This document shows, piece by piece, positions 19,780 to 28,192 of a stretch of 64,000 nt of DNA. The stretch is from Pseudomonadota bacterium (GTDB lineage Bacteria; Pseudomonadota; Alphaproteobacteria; Rhizobiales; Hyphomicrobiaceae), in assembly GCA_018242255.1 (NCBI GenBank), contig JAFECH010000347.1, positions 1-64,000 of the forward strand, in the 5' to 3' direction. Position numbers and translations under genes: made by a program. Positions within the stretch are counted from its first letter, which is position 1, and the number at the start of each line of letters is the position of its first letter. The notes under the pieces were generated by a model. The model was given only the letters and a program-made list of their open reading frames with translations. It had not been told where the DNA came from and searched no databases.

Positions 19780-21912
19780 ATGAACGAGCAACCGCGGCGC
19801 GAAAAATTTTTCGGGGCCTGTCCTCATGATTGTCCAGACACATGCGCGATGATCTACGAGGTCCAGAACGGAAGCCTCGTCGAGGTTCGCGGTAACAAAC
19901 AGCATCCAATGACCCGTGGCGGCCTGTGCGTAAAGCTCAAGGATTTCGCCGATCATCATCATAATCCCGACCGACTGCTCTATCCGCTGAAGCGCACCGG
20001 TCCCAAAGGCTCAAAAGAGTTCAAACGCATTTCCTGGGAGGAAGCCATTTCCGAGATCGGCGCGCGCTGGCGCGACATCATCGCGAAACATGGCGCTCAG
20101 GCGATCATGCCCTACAGCTATCTCGGCAACATGGGGCTCGTGCAGGGAATCAACTCCGGCGACCCGTTTTTCAATCGCCTGGGCACGACCGTGAACGAAA
20201 AAACGTTCTGCGCCTCGGGCTCTTCGACAGCTTGGCTCCTGACAGTCGGACCGACCGGTGCTGTTGACCCGGAAAGCTTCGTGCACGCCAAGTTCATCGT
20301 GATCTGGGCGTCCAATTCGATCTCGACCAATCTGCATCACTGGCCGTTCGTGCTCGAAGCGCAGAAGCGTGGCGCAAAGATCGTCGTCATCGATGCTTAC
20401 CGCTCGCGCACGGCAAAGGCCGCGGATTGGCACATCTGCCCCAAGCCGGGCACCGATGGCGCACTGGCCATGGGCTTCATCAATTCGATCATCGCCCAAG
20501 GCTTGGTCGATCAGGACTACGTCGACAATTACACCTACGGCTTCCCTGAGCTGAAAGAACGCGCCGCCGAGTTCACGCCCGAATACGTTTCCCGCACGAC
20601 CGGCGTGGCCGCCTCTGACATTGAAAAATTCGCTCGCGAATTTGCAACGGCGCAGCCATCGGTCATTCGCTTGGGTGTTGCGCTGGAACGCAGCGCCGGT
20701 GGTGGGCAAGCGATCCGCGCCGCCTGCAGCTTGCCCGCTCTCGTCGGTTCATGGCGTTACGTCGGCGGCGGCTTGCTGCAAATGCCGTTGTGGGATTTCC
20801 CGATCGATTGGGTAAAGGCCGCCCGACCCGACTGGATCAAACCCGGCACACGCGTCGTAAACAACTTGCGCCTGGGCGCAGCCCTGACGGGAGAAATGAA
20901 GCTCGATCCGCCGATCAAGAGCCTCTTCGTCTTCTGCACCAATCCTGTCAGCCAAGCGCCTGAGACCAACAAAATCGTCGAGGGACTTCAGCGCGAAGAC
21001 CTGTTCACGGTCGTCGCCGAACACTTCCTCACCGACACAGCAAAATACGCCGACATCGTCCTGCCCGCCGCGATGGCCGGCGAAGCCGAAGATATGATGT
21101 GGTCATGGGGTCACTTCTATCTGACGTACAATCAGAAGGCCGTCGAACCGCCAGGCGAATGCAAACCGACGAGCGACCTCTGGCGAATGCTCGCGAAGGA
21201 AATGGGCTTCGACGATCCCGTCTTTAAAATGACCGACAGCGAGCTGTGCGCTGAGTACATCAATTGGACCGACCCGAAGATGGGCGGCATCGACATGGAG
21301 TATTTCAAAAACCACGGCTACTTCAAGATCGACGTCGGCCCAGCGGATACACGCACGCCGCATGCCCAAGGCAACTTCCCGACGCCCTCAGGCAAGGTCG
21401 AATTCCTGCTGCACGACGCCAAGAACTTCGTCGCTGGGCCGTTCCGCGCCATGTACGAGGGCGAACAATCGGGGGAAGCCGTCGATCCCCTTCCCGGCTT
21501 CGTGCCGCCGCGCGAAACCCCTGAAACGAATCCGGACCGCGCCAAGCTCTATACACTGAATATCATCTCGCCGAAGAGCCACGCCTTCTTGAACTCTTGC
21601 TACGCCAACGAGCCTCACAAGGTTAAAGTTCAAGGCGACCAGTTCGTGATGATTTCGCCGGGCGACGCCGAGCGGCGTTCGGTTCGCGACGGTGACCCGG
21701 TCCGCGTCTATAATGACCGGGGCGACTTCGAAGGCGTCGCGCGCGTGACGGACGATGTTCCCGATGGCGTGGTCGTCGCGACGCTGGGTTATTGGCGGTC
21801 GCTCAATCGCTCCGACGGCTCAGTCAATTGCATATCGTCGGACGCCTGGAGTGGACTAGGCCGTGCACCGACATTCTCCGATAACCTCGTCGAGGTGCAG
21901 CGCGTGAACTAA
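19780..21912 (+). CDS. Molybdopterin (bis-MGD) oxidoreductase, catalytic subunit
   Basis: The 710-residue product is a DMSO-reductase-superfamily catalytic subunit. The N-terminus binds a 4Fe-4S cluster (CPHDCPDTCAMIYEV, with a fourth Cys in GGLCVKLKDF). The molybdopterin domain follows (ISWEEAISEIGARW), with a probable Mo-ligand segment KTFCASGSSTAW. The C-terminal dinucleotide-binding domain contains PTPSGKVEF and HAFLNSCYANEPH. No Tat signal is present, so it is cytoplasmic, and no electron-transfer partner subunit is adjacent. A good ribosome site (cggagg) lies just before the ATG. The substrate cannot be read from sequence. It is only moderately similar to the second such protein at 54102. 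Confidence 0.88.
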   Translation: MNEQPRREKFFGACPHDCPDTCAMIYEVQNGSLVEVRGNKQHPMTRGGLCVKLKDFADHHHNPDRLLYPLKRTGPKGSKEFKRISWEEAISEIGARWRDIIAKHGAQAIMPYSYLGNMGLVQGINSGDPFFNRLGTTVNEKTFCASGSSTAWLLTVGPTGAVDPESFVHAKFIVIWASNSISTNLHHWPFVLEAQKRGAKIVVIDAYRSRTAKAADWHICPKPGTDGALAMGFINSIIAQGLVDQDYVDNYTYGFPELKERAAEFTPEYVSRTTGVAASDIEKFAREFATAQPSVIRLGVALERSAGGGQAIRAACSLPALVGSWRYVGGGLLQMPLWDFPIDWVKAARPDWIKPGTRVVNNLRLGAALTGEMKLDPPIKSLFVFCTNPVSQAPETNKIVEGLQREDLFTVVAEHFLTDTAKYADIVLPAAMAGEAEDMMWSWGHFYLTYNQKAVEPPGECKPTSDLWRMLAKEMGFDDPVFKMTDSELCAEYINWTDPKMGGIDMEYFKNHGYFKIDVGPADTRTPHAQGNFPTPSGKVEFLLHDAKNFVAGPFRAMYEGEQSGEAVDPLPGFVPPRETPETNPDRAKLYTLNIISPKSHAFLNSCYANEPHKVKVQGDQFVMISPGDAERRSVRDGDPVRVYNDRGDFEGVARVTDDVPDGVVVATLGYWRSLNRSDGSVNCISSDAWSGLGRAPTFSDNLVEVQRVN

Positions 21913-22069
21913 CGTTTCCGGGCGCATTGCAATCGGACCTGGGCGGTATTGAATTGCCCAGGCCCCTGTTCCCTAGGTGACATTCCAAACAGCCCGATTA
22001 CGCTAAAAACGAAGAAAAAGACGAAGCGACCGGCGTTGGCCCGTCGCCTCCCGGCAATGATGGAGTTTT

Positions 22070-22456
22070 ATGTCACCCGGTCACGCGGCGCTTGCCGCGA
22101 TCACCTATCTACTTGTGAAACATGCCGTCGCAGACTTCATCCTGCAATCGGATGGGATTTTCCGGCAAAAAGGGCACTATGGCGCCCCCGGCGGCCTGCT
22201 GCACGCCTTCATCCATATCGCCCTGACAGCGCCCGTTTTTTGGTTGTTTCCCGGCGGCACGCTGACCCTTGCCGCCGCCCTACTCGTCTGTGAATTTTTC
22301 CTGCACTATCATATCGATTGGCTGAAACAGCGGCTCGTCGCGTACGAAGGCTGGACGACCAAAGACACGGCATTCTGGTGGGCGCTAGGGATCGACCAGC
22401 TTCTGCACGGGCTGACTTACGTCGCGATTCTCTGGTTCTGGCTGCCCGCCAACTAA
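22070..22456 (+). CDS. DUF3307 family integral membrane protein
   Basis: The 128-residue product has about four membrane helices and the DUF3307 signature: KHAVADFILQSDGIFRQKG at the N-terminus, GGLLHAFIHI, FFLHYHIDWLKQRL and FWWALGIDQLLHGLTY. The conserved Asp and His residues in the helices suggest metal or proton handling, but no member has a firm function. It stands alone between the molybdoenzyme and the sigma factor. Confidence 0.85.
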   Translation: MSPGHAALAAITYLLVKHAVADFILQSDGIFRQKGHYGAPGGLLHAFIHIALTAPVFWLFPGGTLTLAAALLVCEFFLHYHIDWLKQRLVAYEGWTTKDTAFWWALGIDQLLHGLTYVAILWFWLPAN

Positions 22457-22571
22457 TCCCAATGTGCATTTTTGCTTTGTGTCACCTTGCGCAGCTCGTG
22501 GCATCCCTGCCATATGCGGCGCGGAGTCGAGATATGCTGTTCGGCGATAGCAAAAAAATTGTCTTAACGAT

Positions 22572-22597
22572 GTAACGCTTGCTCTCCGCGCAGCGAA
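22572..22597 (+). promoter_or_regulatory. Sigma-F-type ECF promoter
   Basis: GTAACG at 22572-22577, a 16-base spacer, then CGAA at 22594-22597. This agrees with the Caulobacter sigma-F promoter form as I recall it (GTAACC-N16-CGAA), with one mismatch in the last -35 base. It lies directly upstream of the sigma factor gene, as expected for autoregulation. Confidence 0.6.
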
Positions 22598-22616
22598 ATG
22601 ACGAAGAAGGGCTACT

Positions 22617-23174
22617 TTGGACCGAAAGGCTCGAGACGCTCAATGGTCTGTCTTGATGCGCGCGGCAATCGCGGGCGACGAGAACGCATACCATAAAATC
22701 CTGTCGGAACTATCCACGGTTCTGAGAGGCGTTGTTCGGCGCGGCTTTGCCGGCGTCGGTGTGCCGCGCGATGACGTAGAGGATGTGGTGCAAGAGGTTT
22801 TGCTTGCGATCCATTTGAAGCGACATACTTGGGATCAATCGATGCCGCTCGGTCCCTGGATATCGGCGATCGCGCGCAACAAGATGATCGACGACTTGCG
22901 ACGCCGCGGCCGTCGTCACGAAGTGTCCGTCGATCTCACCGAATTCGACATTGAGGGCGACGATCAGCAGGCCGCCATCGATGCCCGCGACGTGGATCGC
23001 ATCCTCGATGGTCTGTCGGAGAAAAACCGCGATATCGTGCGTTCCGTGAGCATCGATGGGCATTCCGCCCGTGACGTCGCGAAACGCCTTGGAATGACGG
23101 AAGTCGCAGTGCGCGTCGCATTGCACCGAAGCCTGAAGGCTCTTTCGGAGACCTATCAAGAGAAGAAGACATGA
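22617..23174 (+). CDS. sigF: ECF sigma factor of the SigF/NrsF type
   Basis: The 185-residue product has sigma region 2 (VEDVVQEVLLAIHLKRHTWDQ, GPWISAIARNKMIDDLRRRGRR) and region 4 (SVSIDGHSARDVAKRLGMTEVAVRVALHR split over a helix-turn-helix). The start shown is TTG at 22617 with gaagaagg 6 bases before it. The family N-terminus (WSVLMRAAIAGDE) is then complete, but an ATG at 22656 is possible. The nrsF gene overlaps its end by 4 bases, so the two are co-translated. In Caulobacter the SigF/NrsF pair responds to heavy metals such as chromate and cadmium; that trigger is inferred here. Confidence 0.88.
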   Translation: MDRKARDAQWSVLMRAAIAGDENAYHKILSELSTVLRGVVRRGFAGVGVPRDDVEDVVQEVLLAIHLKRHTWDQSMPLGPWISAIARNKMIDDLRRRGRRHEVSVDLTEFDIEGDDQQAAIDARDVDRILDGLSEKNRDIVRSVSIDGHSARDVAKRLGMTEVAVRVALHRSLKALSETYQEKKT

Positions 23175-23812
23175 GAACCGAAGACTTGATCAAAGCCCTT
23201 GCCGCCGACGCAAAAAGCGTCGAGCCGCCCGTTGCCCAGACGTTGGCGACGGCGGTCGGCGTCGGCACGTTGATCTCAACGCTTCTGTTTTTGTGGACGC
23301 TTGGAATTCGCGACAATTTCGTGGTTTCGATTGAAACGTCTCTGCGCTTTATCTTCAAGTTCATTCTGACACTGAGCATCGCCATCCCGGCGTTCGTTCT
23401 GGTCCGCAATCTCGCGCGGCCAGATTTCAAGCCCGGAAAATACCTTTGGTGGCTGGCGCTGGCGCCTCTCGTGCTTGCAGTCGGTGTCGTCTCTGAGCTT
23501 ATCGCGCTGCCAAGCGATGCCTGGCGCGCCAACATGATCGGACACAACTCGATCTTTTGCCTAATCGTCATTCCGCTGCTGTCACTGGCGCCACTTGCAG
23601 CCGTGCTCTATGCGCTGCACAACGGCGCGCCGACCCATCCTGCAATCGCCGGAGCGGTTGGCGGTCTCTTGTCCGCCGGAATCGCCGCAACCCTTTACGC
23701 CTCTCATTGCCCGGACGACAGCCCGCTGTTTCTGGCGGTCTGGTACACGATCGGCATTGTGTTGATGACAGGCGTCGGCGCGTTGCTCGGCTCGCGCGTT
23801 CTTCGCTGGTGA
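23171..23812 (+). CDS. nrsF: NrsF family (DUF1109) membrane regulator of the sigma factor
   Basis: The 213-residue product has a short cytoplasmic N-terminus (TEDLIKALAADAKSVEPP) and six membrane helices, the DUF1109/NrsF layout. NrsF holds SigF at the membrane and releases it under stress. Two Cys residues are visible (NSIFCLIV within a helix and ASHCPDD in a loop); Caulobacter NrsF senses through conserved Cys residues, so ASHCPDD is a candidate sensing site. It overlaps the sigma factor gene by 4 bases (ATGA). Confidence 0.88.
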   Translation: MRTEDLIKALAADAKSVEPPVAQTLATAVGVGTLISTLLFLWTLGIRDNFVVSIETSLRFIFKFILTLSIAIPAFVLVRNLARPDFKPGKYLWWLALAPLVLAVGVVSELIALPSDAWRANMIGHNSIFCLIVIPLLSLAPLAAVLYALHNGAPTHPAIAGAVGGLLSAGIAATLYASHCPDDSPLFLAVWYTIGIVLMTGVGALLGSRVLRW

Positions 23813-23827
23813 CGCGCGCCTCGGCGC

Positions 23828-25144
23828 TTACATCAAATCGCGCATGCGGTAGTACAGCATGCCCAGCGCCAGCATGTAGTTCCCGAAAACGTCGCTCAAC
23901 GGCAACCGGATGTGATTGATCCGCGACATCAGGTCGAACCGTTCCGTCGTTCCGCAAATCGCGTCGGAGACGATCTCAGCCATGATGTGGGTGGCGTTGA
24001 CGCCATGCCCCGAATAGCCCTGGAAGTAATAAAGGTTCGGCGATAGCCGCCCGACGGCCGGAATGCGATTGACGACGATCGCGATCGTTCCGCCCCACTT
24101 GAATTCGACCCGCGCATTCTTGAGCTGCGGAAAAACCTCCACCATCCGCGGATGCATCACCGCGGCAATGTCTTTAGGATCGCGGTTGGTATAGTTGCAG
24201 CGGCCGCCAAATAGCATCCGGCGATCAGCCGACATGCGGAAATAGTCGAGCACCACATTGCTGTCGGCGACGGCAAGATTTTGTGGATCGACGGACGCCG
24301 TATCAGCACCCGTCAACGGCTCGGTTGCGATGATGTAGCTGCCTGCCGGCAGCATCAGCCCCTTGAGCCCTGGCTGACCGAACTTTTCGAAAATCTCGCC
24401 ACCGATGATGACGGTCTGGGCCTCCACACGGCCACGCTCGGTCTGCACCCAGGGCTTCGCACCGCCCGACAGGTTGACGACCTTAGTCCCCTCGAAAATC
24501 TTGACGCCGAGTGCAGCCGCAGCCGCCGCTTCCCCACGGCAGAGATTGAGCGGGTGAACATGACCACTACGCCGGTCGATATAGCCGCCGTAGTAGGATT
24601 CTGTGCCGAGAACCTCCGGCATCCGATGCTTCTCGACGACCTCGATCTGATCGCCATCACCATCTTTGATCCGGCCGTCGACATAGGCGCGCATACTGTC
24701 CATATGCTTGGGCTGCGCAGCGACCTCCATCCAGCCGTAAGCCAGATCGCAGGCGATCTTATACTTAGCGACCCGCTCCTCGATAATCTCATGACCGCGA
24801 TACCGCATGTCGCGCACGAGCTTGGCGCCGGCCGAACCAAGTTGCCGCTTGATCGCCTCCTCGCCGCTGATGCCACCAATCATTTGGCCGCCGTTGCGCC
24901 CCGACGCCCCCCACCCGATACGGTTCGCTTCGAGCAGAACAACGGAACGTCCGCGCTCCGCCAGGGTCAATGCCGCCGCAACGCCGGAAAAACCGCCGCC
25001 GACGATGCAGATATCGGCTTTGACCGTGCCTTCCAGCACCGGATACCGCGTCTGATCGTTGGTCGTCGCAGCGTAATAGGAACGTATGTAATCTTGAGCT
25101 GTCACGATGGCCCGGTGCTTAGCGCGGTCTGACGCGAAAGACAA
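23828..25144 (-). CDS. FAD-dependent oxidoreductase, gamma-glutamylputrescine oxidase-like
   Basis: The 438-residue product is a DAO-fold flavoenzyme with the dinucleotide loop ADICIVGGGFSGVAAAL, the GASGRNGGQM motif, YFQGYSGHGVNATH near the C-terminus, and the YYAATTNDQTRYPVLEG N-terminus seen in PuuB-type enzymes. Those enzymes oxidise gamma-glutamylputrescine in the putrescine utilisation pathway. A putrescine-type importer (26459-30605) and a PuuA-like synthetase (31082) are nearby, which supports that substrate. A GTG at 25105 (TAQDYIRSYY) is an alternative start and matches homologues I remember better. It is convergent with nrsF. Confidence 0.82.
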   Translation of the reverse strand: MSFASDRAKHRAIVTAQDYIRSYYAATTNDQTRYPVLEGTVKADICIVGGGFSGVAAALTLAERGRSVVLLEANRIGWGASGRNGGQMIGGISGEEAIKRQLGSAGAKLVRDMRYRGHEIIEERVAKYKIACDLAYGWMEVAAQPKHMDSMRAYVDGRIKDGDGDQIEVVEKHRMPEVLGTESYYGGYIDRRSGHVHPLNLCRGEAAAAAALGVKIFEGTKVVNLSGGAKPWVQTERGRVEAQTVIIGGEIFEKFGQPGLKGLMLPAGSYIIATEPLTGADTASVDPQNLAVADSNVVLDYFRMSADRRMLFGGRCNYTNRDPKDIAAVMHPRMVEVFPQLKNARVEFKWGGTIAIVVNRIPAVGRLSPNLYYFQGYSGHGVNATHIMAEIVSDAICGTTERFDLMSRINHIRLPLSDVFGNYMLALGMLYYRMRDLM

Positions 25145-25352
25145 ATGCGACTTCTCATCTCCAGCACCGAGGTTTGCGCCTGTTCGTCTGATGCTTCATA
25201 AAAACGTCTTCATTCCTCCAGCCAGTGTGTCCGATCGCACCAGCTTACGCAAAAGTATTTTTCGCTGCTGAAGATAACCATGAAGCTACTCTTCAATCCT
25301 CGAACCGGCCATCGTAAAATCCGTATTGTTAAACTTCTCTTGGAATACGGGA

Positions 25353-26381
25353 ATGGCTGACTTCAAGTCTTCGGCCGCGCGCACCAAAGAAGAAATTGCC
25401 TACCATTCGCGACACCTTTGGGTGCGCACGAAGGATCTCGTCGGCTTACCGCGGGCGGGGCTCGATAGAAGTTTTTTCATTAGTCAGTTAGCGCGCAAGA
25501 TCCGCTCGGGCGAAATCGGCAGCAATGTGCGGATTACTGCGGCAGGAAAAACCGACGGTGCCGGAGCGCAGGCCCTGGCGAAGATCTCTGCAATGGCATT
25601 CGCGGCCACCTTCAATCGGGAATACGTGCACGTACCCTTCCGCAAGATCTGCCACGCCGAGGGACCACCGGATCTATGGACCGCAAGTTGGGAACAAACA
25701 TTCAACTTCGGCCACGGATATAAAAACATCGACAGCTCGGACCTGCCTATCTATCCGCTTGGCGACTTTCTGAAAAACCGCACGTCATGGGCGGAGGAAT
25801 GCGCCGTTCAACTCATCCACTATCAGAATTGGACGAACGCAAACACCTGGGCCTACGCATCCCTGGCACCGGAACTTCGCGAAAAGTACTACCTTGGCGC
25901 CACGCCGTCACAAAACCAACAGCCGGTGATCGCTTTGCACATCCGGCGCGGCGACGTTTCCGAAACGCAAAGCTTCAAAACGCACTTCACCCCGAACGGT
26001 CCCATTCACGCGTGCCTCACCGAAGTGCTCGCCGTCCTGAAATCGGTCGGCATTCATCCTCTCGTTCAAATCTTTTCACAGGGCAAACCGGATGATTTCA
26101 AAGAGTTCTTCGAATTCGATCCGCAATTTTACCTGGACCGGCCAGCTATCGAAAGCTTCAGGCTGCTGATCGAGGCCGACGTCCTCCTGATGGCAAGAAG
26201 CGCCTTTAGCTACGTCGCCGCTCTGCTGTCCGACGGCATAAAACTCTACGACCCGTTCCAGGAAGCACCGTTGCCGGATTGGATCGTTCGCGATGCGACC
26301 GGCAGCTTCGACACGGCCCAGTTACGCGATCTGGTCGAGCGTCTGCCCAAATCCGGCGAACGCAAATCGCTTGTTCCCTGA
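25353..26381 (+). CDS. Fucosyltransferase-like protein
   Basis: The 342-residue product contains VIALHIRRGDVSE (about residue 190). This HxRRGD motif is shared by alpha-1,2, alpha-1,6 and protein O-fucosyltransferases, where it binds GDP-fucose. A late segment (LLIEADVLLMARSAFSYVAALLSDG) resembles the acceptor/nucleotide-binding end of the same fold. An N-terminal stretch (FAATFNREYVHVPFRKICHAEGPP) fits a Rossmann-like half. I chose the ATG at 25353 over a TTG at 25326. The window ends in gmd (63134), the first enzyme of GDP-fucose synthesis, so the sugar donor may exist. The gene stands apart from other glycan genes. Confidence 0.65.
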   Translation: MADFKSSAARTKEEIAYHSRHLWVRTKDLVGLPRAGLDRSFFISQLARKIRSGEIGSNVRITAAGKTDGAGAQALAKISAMAFAATFNREYVHVPFRKICHAEGPPDLWTASWEQTFNFGHGYKNIDSSDLPIYPLGDFLKNRTSWAEECAVQLIHYQNWTNANTWAYASLAPELREKYYLGATPSQNQQPVIALHIRRGDVSETQSFKTHFTPNGPIHACLTEVLAVLKSVGIHPLVQIFSQGKPDDFKEFFEFDPQFYLDRPAIESFRLLIEADVLLMARSAFSYVAALLSDGIKLYDPFQEAPLPDWIVRDATGSFDTAQLRDLVERLPKSGERKSLVP

Positions 26382-26458
26382 GCGACCCGCTCCACGGCGA
26401 GGCGCATCCAAGCGTCGCCTCCATACGTATCCCACCCGGGCCGAATGCGCCTCGCAAA

Positions 26459-27283
26459 TCAGCCCGTGGCGCCAAACGCCTTTCGCCGCTCGCGCTCAGC
26501 CCGATCCGTCTGCCGCTTGGTGAAAAACGCCGCCGAAAGCACGCCGACGGTCACAATGCCGATCAAGATCGTTGAGATGGCGTTGATCTCCGGCGTCACG
26601 CCAAGTCGGACCTGACTATAAATCTTCATCGGCAAGGTCGTCGCCCCAGGACCTGTCGTGAAACTCGCGATCACCAGATCGTCGAGCGAAAGGGTGAAGG
26701 CAAGCAACCACGCCGATATCACGGATGGCGCGATGATCGGCAGCGTCACTTGAAAAAACGTGCTGACCGGCGTCGCACCAAGATCCATCGCCGCTTCCTC
26801 AACCGACTTGTCGAAGTCTTGAAGTCGCGCCTGTACGACGACAGCGGCGTAGCACATCGTGAATGTGATGTGCGCAATCGTAATCGTCCAAAAGCCGCGA
26901 TCAAACCCCAGCGCCACGAACACCAGCAGCAGCGACAGGCCGGTGATCACGTCCGGCATGACGAGGGGCGCGAAGATCATTCCCGAAAAAAGCGTACGAC
27001 CGTGAAACCGTCCCATCCGGACAAGAGTGATCGCCGCAAGCGTTCCAAGCACGGTTGCAACCGTCGCCGACATGAGCGCCACACGAATGGTCACCCACGC
27101 CGCATCTTTGAGGCCTTGGTTTTGAAGCAGCGAGCCATACCACTTCGTCGACCAGCCGGCCCAAACGGTGACGAGCTTCGACTCGTTAAAGCTGAAGATA
27201 ACGAGCAGCAGGATCGGAATATAAAGGAACGCAAATCCGAACGTGATCGAAGTCGCGTTGAACCAGGAAAAGCGCCCCTTCAT
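26459..27283 (-). CDS. Polyamine ABC transporter permease (PotC/PotI-like)
   Basis: The 274-residue product is an inner-membrane permease with six helices and the EAA-type loop EEAAMDLGATPVSTFFQVTLPII that docks to the ATPase. FAFLYIPILLLVIFSFNES at the N-terminus and FTTGPGATTLPMKIYSQVRLG near the end are typical of the spermidine/putrescine type. It overlaps the upstream permease gene by 4 bases and is the last gene of the importer operon. Confidence 0.9.
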   Translation of the reverse strand: MKGRFSWFNATSITFGFAFLYIPILLLVIFSFNESKLVTVWAGWSTKWYGSLLQNQGLKDAAWVTIRVALMSATVATVLGTLAAITLVRMGRFHGRTLFSGMIFAPLVMPDVITGLSLLLVFVALGFDRGFWTITIAHITFTMCYAAVVVQARLQDFDKSVEEAAMDLGATPVSTFFQVTLPIIAPSVISAWLLAFTLSLDDLVIASFTTGPGATTLPMKIYSQVRLGVTPEINAISTILIGIVTVGVLSAAFFTKRQTDRAERERRKAFGATG

Positions 27284-28182
27284 CGTCCGGCCTCCCGCTC
27301 CATTTCCTGCTGCCGCTGGAACAGCACGATGGGAATGATCAACACCAGCAACAGCAGCACCGCCACCGCCGACGCCAGCGGCCAGTCGCGGTTATTGAAG
27401 AATTCGGTCCACAGCGTCTTACCGATCATCAGCGTATCCGAACCGCCGAGCAGATCCGGGATGACGAACTCACCGACCGCCGGAATGAAAACGAGAAGGC
27501 ATCCGGCGAATACGCCAGGCATCGATAATGGGAACGTCACCTGCCAGAAGGCCCGCCACGGTTGCGAGCCCAGATCCTGTGCGGCCTCCAGCAATGACGG
27601 ATTGATTTTCTCGAGGCTGGCGTACAGCGGCAAAATCATGAATGGCAGATACGAATACACGATGCCGATATAGACCGCCGTCGTCGTATTCATGATCTGC
27701 AGGGGCTCGCTGATGAGACCGAGCTTTATCAGGAACAACGATAGGAAGCCCTCAGGCTTCAGAATCGCGATCCAGGCGTAGATGCGGATCAGGAAGGACG
27801 TCCAGAACGGCAGGATGACAAGCATCATCAACGTCGGCTGCCAGGACTTGGGTGCCCGCGCCATGCCGTAAGCCATCGGGTATGCGACGAGCAACGTCAG
27901 GATCGTCGAAAAGAACGCGATCTTGAGGCTCGACAGATACGAATTGATGTAGAGCGGGTCGCTGAAGAGAAACGTATAGTTCTCAAAATCGAGCTGCGAG
28001 ATGAACGCGCTGATCCCCTTCGACCAACTGAATGTCGGCGTATAGGGTGGGATCGCGGTGGCAACATCGGAAAGCGACAGCTTGAAGACGATAAAAAACG
28101 GAATGAGGAAAAAAACAAGCAACCAGAGAAAAGGTGCGCCGATCACGTACCAGCGCTTGAGATCCGATATTCTTGCACGCAT
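27280..28182 (-). CDS. Polyamine ABC transporter permease (PotB/PotH-like)
   Basis: The 300-residue product is the partner permease, with six helices and an EAA loop (LLEAAQDLGSQPWRAFWQVTFP). FIPAVGEFVIPDLLGGSDT is characteristic of PotB/PotH proteins. It begins 10 bases after the end of the ATPase gene and overlaps the second permease by 4 bases, so the three are translated as a unit. Confidence 0.9.
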   Translation of the reverse strand: MRARISDLKRWYVIGAPFLWLLVFFLIPFFIVFKLSLSDVATAIPPYTPTFSWSKGISAFISQLDFENYTFLFSDPLYINSYLSSLKIAFFSTILTLLVAYPMAYGMARAPKSWQPTLMMLVILPFWTSFLIRIYAWIAILKPEGFLSLFLIKLGLISEPLQIMNTTTAVYIGIVYSYLPFMILPLYASLEKINPSLLEAAQDLGSQPWRAFWQVTFPLSMPGVFAGCLLVFIPAVGEFVIPDLLGGSDTLMIGKTLWTEFFNNRDWPLASAVAVLLLLVLIIPIVLFQRQQEMEREAGR

Positions 28183-28192
28183 GTGTGAAACC

